NCBI RefSeq assembly: GCF_049676595.1
Contig: NZ_CP187259.1
Coordinates: forward strand, 248,001-312,000
Reading direction: 5' to 3'
DNA: 64,000 nucleotides
DNA from: Methanocella_A sp049676595
Lineage (GTDB): Archaea > Halobacteriota > Methanocellia > Methanocellales > Methanocellaceae
The notes under the pieces are model-generated. The model made no database searches. It was not told where the DNA came from and saw nothing but the letters and a program-made list of their open reading frames with translations. Below are positions 8,285-14,525 of this stretch, in pieces (the stretch's first letter is position 1; each line of letters begins with the position of its first letter). Made by a program: the position numbers and the translations under genes.

Positions 8285-8725
8285 TTACGCCTGAGGCTTC
8301 TGCTGAGCCTTTTCGTTCACCATTTCCGTGGCGATCTTGTCCAGGAACGACATGCCTGCGGGGGTGATGACCCTGCCATCTTTTACGGCCTTGACGTACC
8401 CTGCCTTCTCCAGCTGCTGAAGCGAGTTGCGGATTACTGCGCCGCCGCTGCGCTCGTGCCTGTCCGGACGGGCTCCACGGTTTTTCCTGCCACCATACAG
8501 CGACCTGAGCCTCTGCACGCCGACGGGACCATCAGTGTAGATCCTCCTCAGCAGTGAGGCGCTTCTGGTATAGAACCAGTCAGGCTGTGCTGGCGGCAGC
8601 TGTCTGTGCACGCCGGTCTTTACGTCAGCTGCCCAGGCGGGCGGCGTGACTTTGCCGGACTCCTTAAGCTTCTGTGCGGTCCTGCCGATAAATGCAGTGG
8701 CCGGCACATCATAAACTACTGCCAT
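8285..8725 (-). CDS. rps19e: Ribosomal protein S19e
   Basis: A 146-residue small-subunit protein and first gene of the translation operon. Core motifs are TPPAWAADVKTGVHRQLPP, WFYTRSASLLRRIYTDGPVG and the glycine/arginine-rich YGGRKNRGARPDRH, followed by a winged-helix C-terminus (LEKAGYVKAV.DGRVITPAG). An open frame extends 30 residues further upstream, but the ATG at 8725 has an AAGGAGGA Shine-Dalgarno (complement of 8731-8738) and matches the family start MAVVYDVPA. The upstream segment is a repeat-bearing leader, not coding. Confidence 0.96.
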   Translation of the reverse strand: MAVVYDVPATAFIGRTAQKLKESGKVTPPAWAADVKTGVHRQLPPAQPDWFYTRSASLLRRIYTDGPVGVQRLRSLYGGRKNRGARPDRHERSGGAVIRNSLQQLEKAGYVKAVKDGRVITPAGMSFLDKIATEMVNEKAQQKPQA

Positions 8726-8757
8726 CTGATTCCTCCTTGTAGGAAATTTGCCTAAAT

Positions 8758-8813
8758 GATAAGGCTCGATAGATAGATAATCCAGCCTAATTGATACGGC
8801 TCGATAATCCAGC
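8758..8813. repeat. Direct repeats upstream of the S19e operon
   Basis: The leader region contains two imperfect copies of GATAAGGCTCGATA (8758-8771) and GATACGGCTCGATA (8793-8806), and two exact copies of GATAATCCAGC (8777-8787, 8803-8813). Their position 30-90 bases before the S19e start makes a regulatory site for the ribosomal operon possible. Confidence 0.5.
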
Positions 8814-8939
8814 ACATTTGATGGGTTATGTGTACTTATACTTTTTCATGGCCGGGCGGAGGCCCGGCGGAGTGCGGAAACCCGATTCTCGGCCGCGATG
8901 CGGCCGGCATGCCCTGCTGATGTTGATAATATACGAGCA

Positions 8940-9165
8940 TTCTGATATATAGCTAGCCTGAGAATAATGCGGGCGAATGGTGAGCCTTCGGCTCAAGCTC
9001 TCCCGACGAAGGAAGGACGAAGTATATCCGCAGGTAACAAAGCAGGGTTTACGAAGAACTAAGCTTCCTCTGTCAAAGCCGGCACCGGAGGAAGTACCAG
9101 TTGGAGCGCCGGCATGACAGGAAGTTGATTTGAGGCGGCTAATGCCTGAAACGGAGGCTTTCCAC
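8940..9165. ncRNA. Possible structured RNA in the S19e-DtxR gap
   Basis: No convincing protein is encoded in this 440-base gap. On the plus strand a TATA-like stretch (TGATATATAG, 8943-8952) precedes a segment rich in potential helices: the perfect hairpin GAGCCTTCGGCTC (8982-8994), arms CTTCCTC/GAGGAAG (9064-9070, 9088-9094), and CTGTCA/TGACAG (9070-9075, 9115-9120). I could not match it to RNase P, SRP or another known RNA. Strand and ends are guesses. Confidence 0.2.
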
Positions 9166-9169
9166 GAAG

Positions 9170-9292
9170 CTACTCGGACTCGGCGTCCTGAGAATCGTCC
9201 GCAGTTTCGGTCAGGGCTTTCTGGTCTCGCAGTGCGCACAGGCACCCGGGCTTTCCATAGTCTTTGCAGTTTCCACCGCAGTTGCATCCCAT
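9170..9292 (-). CDS. Cysteine-rich mini-protein, metallothionein-like
   Basis: A 40-residue open frame starting MGCNCGGNCKDYGKPGCLC and ending with an acidic tail (DDSQDAESE). Five cysteines (residues 3, 5, 9, 17, 19) lie in the first half in CxC and CxxxC spacing, which suggests a bound metal or cluster. The ATG at 9292 has a GAGGG Shine-Dalgarno 6 bases upstream; a longer reading to 9352 lacks support. It lies downstream of, and on the same strand as, a DtxR-type metalloregulator gene. A metal storage or chaperone role is inference. Confidence 0.6.
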   Translation of the reverse strand: MGCNCGGNCKDYGKPGCLCALRDQKALTETADDSQDAESE

Positions 9293-9448
9293 GTTATTCC
9301 CTCGTTCTTTCGTTCGTTGTGCGGGTGCGGGGTTGCGGCACCGCACCGACAAACACTACATGGCTGCTAGGTGGCAATAACGGCTCCCCGATCGATGTTC
9401 GGAGCGCCGGACGGCTTTCTAGAGAAGTTAGGGCGTCCCGGCCCCGGC

Positions 9449-9859
9449 CTAGTTTTTTATGCACAGGTTCTGCACGCACTCGGCTCTCTCGCCGCCCTCC
9501 AGGGCGGCCACCAGTTTCTTCAGCTGTTCCAGCGATTTCGGGCTGAGGTGGTGCTCGATGACGCATGCGTCCTTGTCGGCGATGTCTCCGGGCACGCCTG
9601 CGATGGATAGCAGCCGGACGAGGGTGTCGTGCCGGTCCTTGATGACCCGGGCGATCTCTTCGCCCTCGGCGGTAAGCGTGATGCCCCCGTACTTCTCGTA
9701 GTGAATGAGGCGCTTCTCGTCGAGCTTCTTCAGCATCTCGATAGCGCTTGGGCAGCTGACGCTGAGCTGGCTGGATAGATCCTTGACCCTCACGTAGCCC
9801 TTCTTCAGGTGCACGACGTAGATGGCTTCGAGGTAGTCTTCCGCCCTTTCGGATAGCAT
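9449..9859 (-). CDS. DtxR/MntR-family metal-dependent transcriptional regulator
   Basis: A 136-residue regulator of Fe or Mn homeostasis. The winged helix (residues 1-65) starts MLSERAEDYLEAIYVV and includes VRVKDLSSQLSVSCPSAIEM, the typical recognition helix region. The dimerisation/metal domain follows with ERHDTL-like KDRHDTLVRLL, KDACVIEHHLSP and an ECVQNL tail; the His/Cys/Glu residues match the family metal sites. No C-terminal SH3 domain is present, as in MntR-like short members. An AT-rich promoter (TATATATGC) lies just upstream, near 9880-9890. Confidence 0.93.
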   Translation of the reverse strand: MLSERAEDYLEAIYVVHLKKGYVRVKDLSSQLSVSCPSAIEMLKKLDEKRLIHYEKYGGITLTAEGEEIARVIKDRHDTLVRLLSIAGVPGDIADKDACVIEHHLSPKSLEQLKKLVAALEGGERAECVQNLCIKN

Positions 9860-10029
9860 GATCGAGGGGATTGGTTGTATGATATATATGCTTTATCTAA
9901 AAATTTCGGTATACCTAATGAAAGGGTGACCAGGAACGGGCTGGCGGCGGACTACTGAATTGTTGTGTTCCGCAATAATCGCAGGACACCATTTTATCCG
10001 CACTCTTCGTTTTAGTATCGGTGATACTG

Positions 10030-10302
10030 ATGATTGGCGTATCTGACGAAGAGAAGAAGTGGATAGAATCGTCGTGCAAGTGCCCGGAATGCCCGACCAA
10101 GCCCAAGGACGAGGCTAAGAAAGCGTACTGCTACAACGACAGGAGCGAGAAGAAGCCCAACGCAGTAGCCTGTATCTGCCCCACGTGCGACGTGTACAAG
10201 AACAAGAACTTCCTCGGCACGAACTACTACTGCATCACCGGCAGGCCCATGACGAAGATCGCCGGCGCGGAAGTGCATGAGGCTCTCGGCGGCGGCAGGT
10301 AA
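10030..10302 (+). CDS. Cys-rich DUF2769-type protein
   Basis: A 90-residue protein starting MIGVSDEEKKWIESSCKCPE. Eight cysteines are arranged as CKCPEC, a lone Cys at 34, CICPTC and a Cys near 68 in TNYYCITG, a pattern I associate with the DUF2769 family common in methanogens. Iron-sulfur or zinc binding is likely but unproven. An in-frame GTG lies 9 bases upstream (10021). The ATG at 10030 is preferred because GGTGAT at 10019-10024 forms a usable Shine-Dalgarno. It sits between a metal regulator and a ferritin-like gene, which favours a metal-linked role. Confidence 0.75.
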   Translation: MIGVSDEEKKWIESSCKCPECPTKPKDEAKKAYCYNDRSEKKPNAVACICPTCDVYKNKNFLGTNYYCITGRPMTKIAGAEVHEALGGGR

Positions 10303-10453
10303 GCCTGCCTGCTGCGCTCTGGCCTTACGCCCGAGAGCAACCGGCAACCGGAGCCGCCAGGCCCCGGTTTAAAGGCCGATTTTTTATCGGGTACTGTTTT
10401 ATATAATCATTTGGCCAAATTTATCATAGTATTATTATATGAGGGTAGTAAAC

Positions 10454-10873
10454 ATGACGTCAACAGAGCTACTAGATATGCTGAATAAAGCCATTGCGAG
10501 GGAACTGCAGGTATCCATCCAGTACATGTGGCAGCACGTGCAGTGGTCAGGGGTAAAGGGCTACGCGACTAAGGACGCGTTCAAGGAGATCGCCATCGCG
10601 GAGATGAAGCACGCGGAGAAGATCGGGGAGAGGCTGTTCTTCCTGGGAGGGAAGCCCACCACCAAGCCGGAAAATATAACGGTCGGGGATAACCTGAAGC
10701 AGATGATCGAGGCGGACATCGGGACGGAAACCTTCGCGGTCAACTTCTACAAGCAGATCATCCAGACCGCCGAAAAGGAAGGCGACGTGACCACTGCACA
10801 CTTATTCCGGAAGATTCTGGAAGAAGAGGAAGACCACCTGGACACGTTCACTTCGCTGAACGAAGAAATATAA
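10454..10873 (+). CDS. Ferritin-like protein (bacterioferritin type)
   Basis: A 139-residue four-helix-bundle protein. Helix A has ELLDMLNKAIARELQVSIQY, helix B EMKHAEKIGERLFFLGG, helix C EADIGTETFAVNFYKQII and helix D ILEEEEDHLDTF. The E, ExxH and E, ExxH residues needed for a di-iron ferroxidase centre are all visible. It is shorter than classical bacterioferritin, so it may be a Dps-like or bacterioferritin-like oxidase. An in-frame ATG at 10439 exists, but GAGGGT at 10441-10446 fits the ATG at 10454. A TATA element (TTTATATAAT, about 10398-10407) lies upstream. Confidence 0.9.
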   Translation: MTSTELLDMLNKAIARELQVSIQYMWQHVQWSGVKGYATKDAFKEIAIAEMKHAEKIGERLFFLGGKPTTKPENITVGDNLKQMIEADIGTETFAVNFYKQIIQTAEKEGDVTTAHLFRKILEEEEDHLDTFTSLNEEI

Positions 10874-10928
10874 ATAAGAGACAGCGGTTGGGTGGCCCCG
10901 GCCGGGGCCGCCTGCACCTTTGTACAGC

Positions 10929-11879
10929 TCAGTATCCGGCAGCCCGGCCCCGGCCGGCCTCGAAGGCGGCCGCCGCCGGCTCTACCCGGTAGGTGCCGGG
11001 CTTGACCGGCCTGCCCGAGGTGAGCCGTTCGATGATCTTCTCGTAGATGTCCCGGTCCTTGGCGTCTTCCAGGCCGCCGTAGAAGCTCGGATTATCGTTG
11101 ATCTCGATGCAGTAGTACCCGCCGTCGACCTCTTTGATATCCAGGCCGTAGAGGCCGTCGCCTACGCACTTAGAGACTTTGACAGCCAGGTCTTCCAGCT
11201 TCCGGGGAATGTTTTTCCTGAAGATAGGCACAGTGTCGCCCCAGACGTGCTTGCCGTTGACGATGGACTTGACCTTCCATCCGCCCTTGGGCATCAGGTA
11301 CTTGCATAGGTAGAGGATCTTGTTGTCGAGCATGCCGACCCGCCAGTCGAAAGAGGTGGGCATGAACTCCTGTAGCACGATCGGAGTGGCGTTCTTAAGA
11401 TAGCGGGCCGTGATCTCCCTTAACTCGGCCTCGTCGTGAGCCTTCTCCACGTGGGAGGAGAACTTAGTGTACGGTGCCTTCACCACTACCGGGAACCCCA
11501 GGTAGTCGAATACAGATCGTATGCTCTCCGGCCGGTAGTTACCGTCGAACAGCAGCGACTTCGGCGAAGGAATATCGTTCTGCCTGAACAGCCCGTCCAG
11601 CACGACTTTGCTCGAGCAGATCCTGATCGAGTGGGGGTCGTCGATGACCACTTTGCCCATGGCGTCGGCCATCCGGGACACGACGTAGGCAGTGTTCATC
11701 GGGTCGGTGTTCGCCCGGATGAAGATCGCGTCGAACTCCTGCAGCCGGTTGAGATCCTTCTTGAAGATGAACTCGAACCCGTGCCCCATGGCCTCGGCCG
11801 TGCTTTTAAAGCGCTCCAGGGCCAGGGTCTCGTCTTTGGTGTGGAAGTTATACTTCTCTACGAAGCACCCTATCTGCAT
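10929..11879 (-). CDS. RimK-type ATP-grasp ligase
   Basis: A 316-residue ATP-grasp protein that should activate a carboxylate as acyl phosphate and join it to an amine or amino acid. The N-terminal domain (MQIGCFVEKYNFHTKD) is followed by the ATP-grasp fold: VVVKAPYTKFSSHV (phosphate loop), PIVLQEFMPTSFDWRVG, GLYGLDIKEVDGGYYCIEIND with the metal-binding E-x-N, and NPSFYGG. The open frame runs far upstream to 12227, but the ATG at 11879 has a GGGGAT Shine-Dalgarno and the N-terminal extension has no protein character. The RLAN gene ends 2 bases before it, so the two form an operon. Many bacterial homologs carry both parts in one chain. Confidence 0.88.
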   Translation of the reverse strand: MQIGCFVEKYNFHTKDETLALERFKSTAEAMGHGFEFIFKKDLNRLQEFDAIFIRANTDPMNTAYVVSRMADAMGKVVIDDPHSIRICSSKVVLDGLFRQNDIPSPKSLLFDGNYRPESIRSVFDYLGFPVVVKAPYTKFSSHVEKAHDEAELREITARYLKNATPIVLQEFMPTSFDWRVGMLDNKILYLCKYLMPKGGWKVKSIVNGKHVWGDTVPIFRKNIPRKLEDLAVKVSKCVGDGLYGLDIKEVDGGYYCIEINDNPSFYGGLEDAKDRDIYEKIIERLTSGRPVKPGTYRVEPAAAAFEAGRGRAAGY

Positions 11880-11881
11880 GT

Positions 11882-12526
11882 TTATCCCCGAAGGCTGCGT
11901 ACCTGATCGTGAACCAGGCCCCAGTCGACCTCGTGCTTCAGCGCCGGCTCGAAGTGGGACAGCCGGGCCTCGCCACCGACAACCTGAAGGATCAGCTTGC
12001 CGATCGGAATCCTGAACTCGGCGTAGAACTTTCGGGCGATCGACTTCGCCTCCGGCACGTCCGTTTCCCCGAAAGCCTGCACGGCTTCGAGGACGTCGCC
12101 CACCAGGGGCTGCACCGATACGGGGTAGCGGTTGTTCATGCTCAGGCTCTTCATGGTGCGGAGCATCTTGGACTCTGACTTGACCTGGGTTACGGAGTTG
12201 CACGTATACGGGTTTACTGCAAAGCACAGCGCCGGCAGACCCATGTTCCGCTCATACTTAGAGACCAGAGTGTACGGGAGGCACGGAATGCCTGCCCGGG
12301 CCGCCCGGATCATGAGCAGCGGGTTGCGGTGCGTGTCTAGAATATCCGAGCACCTCGGGGTTACCCGGCTGCCGCACATTTCGGCGTGCATGGAGACGTA
12401 GTAGCCCATTTTCTGGTACCGGTAGTCGTGCGATACGTTCAAGACGTCGCCCTTCACGGACGACTGGAGAAAAGCAAACGGACTATAATCCGCTTCGTCG
12501 TCGTCTTCGCTCACTATGATGGTCAC
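11882..12526 (-). CDS. RLAN-domain protein (RimK-like ATP-grasp N-terminal domain)
   Basis: A 214-residue protein carrying the alpha+beta domain usually fused in front of RimK-like ATP-grasp enzymes. Diagnostic segments are SHDYRYQKMGYYVSMHAE, CGSRVTPRCSDILD and the C-terminal YPVSVQPLVG plus KFYAEFRIPIGKLILQVV. Here it is a separate gene, followed 2 bases later by the ATP-grasp gene, so the products probably form a complex. In other genomes the fused form is linked to peptide or amide ligation; the substrate here is unknown. Tandem TATA-like sequences (GTATATTCGTATATAG) lie about 30-50 bases upstream. Confidence 0.82.
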   Translation of the reverse strand: MTIIVSEDDDEADYSPFAFLQSSVKGDVLNVSHDYRYQKMGYYVSMHAEMCGSRVTPRCSDILDTHRNPLLMIRAARAGIPCLPYTLVSKYERNMGLPALCFAVNPYTCNSVTQVKSESKMLRTMKSLSMNNRYPVSVQPLVGDVLEAVQAFGETDVPEAKSIARKFYAEFRIPIGKLILQVVGGEARLSHFEPALKHEVDWGLVHDQVRSLRG

Positions 12527-12851
12527 TAAAGGACACTTCCGTGTTAGTGATAATTAGTCGTATATTCGTATATAGATTTGATGGTCATATCGACCGGAAA
12601 TGCCGCAATTAAGGCGGTTCTGCCCCCCGATTGTGGAAAAAAGGGCGACAGATTTTCCTGCAGGCACTATTATAGCGGATAGCCAGGGTACCGATCAGTT
12701 AAAACTAAGTAACAGGCATGCAGTAGCCGGGTAAACCAGACAAAAAAGAGCCTATTCCAGTTGAAATAAAGGGGTTTACGGCTGAGGCCTTCAGCACATA
12801 CGGAGATACGGCTGAAGGATTCAGCCGCCTACAAAGATATGGCTGAAGATC
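12527..12851. other. Intergenic region with ORB-like site and dyad repeats
   Basis: This 325-base stretch between the RLAN gene promoter and the 3' end of UPF0147 contains no gene I can support. It holds an ORB-like motif (12754-12776, listed separately) followed by repeated units of the type GGCTGAAGGATTCAGCC (about 12780-12860), which are dyad symmetric and run into the UPF0147 3' end. Confidence 0.6.
12754..12776 (+). promoter_or_regulatory. Orphan ORB-like motif
   Basis: TTCCAGTTGAAATAAAGGGG matches the ORB consensus seen at the origin near 63.1-63.7 kb (TCCAnnnGAAATnAnGGGG). A single copy lies here without a replication initiator gene. It could bind Orc1/Cdc6 for purposes other than initiation, or be a relic. 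Confidence 0.5.
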
Positions 12852-13121
12852 TCAGCCATCGACGGAGATCGTCTCCAGCTGGCTGGCGATGTTCCAGATC
12901 AGCGTTCTCGTGTGCAGCGGGATGTTGGGGTCGTTGGAGATCTCGTCGAGTATGGATATGCTCGACGCTGCCCTGACCGCCGGCGTCTCGCTGTTGTTGA
13001 GCAATATGTTTTTCACGGAATCCGCGTTTCTCCTGATGTTGCGGGGTACTGTGTCGTCGTCCTTGATACGGGACAGCACTTCCACACACTGCTTGATTAC
13101 GGCGTCAGCGTTTGATGACAT
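12852..13121 (-). CDS. UPF0147 family archaeal protein
   Basis: An 89-residue helical protein of a family nearly universal in euryarchaea but uncharacterised. Conserved segments are VEVLSRIKDDDTVPRNIRRN and NDPNIPLHTRTLIWNI. The ATG at 13121 follows an AAGGTGG Shine-Dalgarno; a GTG 9 bases upstream is possible but crowds that site. It is a single-gene unit on the minus strand. Confidence 0.9.
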   Translation of the reverse strand: MSSNADAVIKQCVEVLSRIKDDDTVPRNIRRNADSVKNILLNNSETPAVRAASSISILDEISNDPNIPLHTRTLIWNIASQLETISVDG

Positions 13122-13255
13122 GTGCACCACCTTGGGTTGGTCGATCGAAAATTGGATCAGTACGGCGCCTGTGAGGGGCTTCCGGTACTCATCGTTTTAC
13201 GAAAAAAATTTTCGGTCTTCTCTAGATGAATAATTGCAGGGCATAGATATAAACC

Positions 13256-13750
13256 TTACCGGGCCATGCTATTCAGCGAGCGTATGACGTACGAGCGTAG
13301 TTTCGCGTAGAACGCCACGCTCCTCGACAGGAAGATAGCACATACGGCAGCGAGGAAATAGCAGATATAGAGATTTTCTCTGCCCGGGCCTGCCCACGGC
13401 ATATTCAGCCCCATCATGGCGAAGGAAACGACATACACGACAGTGGAAGCGATGGCGATATAGCCTGTGGCCGCCCACAAGGCCATTCTGGCTTTGCCTT
13501 TCCCGGGAGCCCGGTGCTGGAAGTCGCCCTTGAAGAAGCTGAAGAGCGCCCAGAAGCACACATACGAGACCGCGAAGGATACCAGCACGATGGCGAAGGA
13601 ATAAGGCAGGATGCCGAAGACCTTCTCGAAGTAGATCGCCGCCCCGAGCATAATAAGGGTCAGGACGCCCGTCACCACTACCAGCGCCCTCTCCATGCGC
13701 AGGATTTTCATCGCCTGGGCCTCTATTGACCTGTTCAGCGCGTTCCCCAT
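13256..13750 (-). CDS. Four-helix membrane protein, unknown function
   Basis: A 164-residue protein with four predicted membrane segments (around residues 22-42, 50-73, 88-111 and 127-146). A basic, glycine-rich loop (HRAPGKGKARM) lies between the second and third segments. I do not recognise a family. It is divergent from the ZNRD2-type gene at 13849, with about 100 bases between them that must hold both promoters. Confidence 0.65.
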   Translation of the reverse strand: MGNALNRSIEAQAMKILRMERALVVVTGVLTLIMLGAAIYFEKVFGILPYSFAIVLVSFAVSYVCFWALFSFFKGDFQHRAPGKGKARMALWAATGYIAIASTVVYVVSFAMMGLNMPWAGPGRENLYICYFLAAVCAIFLSRSVAFYAKLRSYVIRSLNSMAR

Positions 13751-13848
13751 CAGATAATAAGCCGCGCTGCAAGGCTATAAACCTTCACCCCGGGGAGAGA
13801 GAAACCTTTATGAGGGCGTTCCGGCAGAGATAGGAGAGACGTGATACG

Positions 13849-14289
13849 ATGGAAGACCAGGACCTGAAAAAGGTGACCAAGATGCTGGAGCGCGGCGGCA
13901 CCATGCTGGCCAAGCACTGTAAGTGCGGCGCCCCCATGTTCAAGTACCACGGCAAGGTAGTCTGCCCGGTATGCGACTCCGCGGAGAAGAAGGAAGAGGA
14001 GTCCAGCCTCGCAGTACCGGTAGAGACCAGGCCCGCAGTCTCACCCCAGGCGCTGGAGCCGGTTAAGAAGGGAAGAGTGGCAGAGATACCCCAGCAGCGG
14101 CAGGTCAGCGTCGTCATGGGCGACACGACCCTGGACGAGGCGGCCGTCGAGACGGTGGTCATCGCCAAGATCAACGAAATATCGGGCAGGATGGCGACTG
14201 AAATTTATCCAGAGCGTATCAAGATGTACATGGAGATCCTCGAAACTTCATTAAAAGTGTTGAGGGAACTCCGCAGCGTATCGAGATAG
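13849..14289 (+). CDS. ZNRD2/SSSCA1-type zinc-ribbon protein
   Basis: A 146-residue archaeal homolog of Sjogren syndrome/scleroderma autoantigen 1 (ZNRD2). The N-terminal family motif MLERGGTMLAKHCKCGAPMF with KVVCPVC forms a zinc ribbon (CxC...CxxC). A linker rich in Glu, Pro and Val follows, then a C-terminal helical segment (INEISGRMATEI... YMEILETSLKVLREL). The cellular role in archaea is unknown. A T-rich stretch after the stop (TTTCTTTTCTTTTTCC, 14308-14323) probably terminates transcription. Confidence 0.88.
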   Translation: MEDQDLKKVTKMLERGGTMLAKHCKCGAPMFKYHGKVVCPVCDSAEKKEEESSLAVPVETRPAVSPQALEPVKKGRVAEIPQQRQVSVVMGDTTLDEAAVETVVIAKINEISGRMATEIYPERIKMYMEILETSLKVLRELRSVSR

Positions 14290-14525
14290 ATGTTGGTATA
14301 AACATCTTTCTTTTCTTTTTCCTGAGCCAGAATCATACTGGCTATTTATAACTATCAGACTATCCTTGTCGACACTTTACCCTGACTATTAAAAGCACTT
14401 TTATATAAATTGTAGGATTTATCAGACCTCGTAAAATTTTTCAATGGAAATATATATCCACATTACAAATTATTAGTGTTATATCAATTGGTGAGTATTC
14501 GCTGGATTATATCTGATGTGATTTT

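Noticed and set aside
8826..9287. 153-codon minus-strand open frame
   Set aside because: Arg/Ser-rich, no Shine-Dalgarno or motif, and overlaps the better supported Cys-rich mini-protein in another frame.
11880..12227. N-terminal extension of the ATP-grasp protein
   Set aside because: The extra 116 codons overlap the RLAN gene in another frame and lack protein character; a good Shine-Dalgarno supports the internal ATG.
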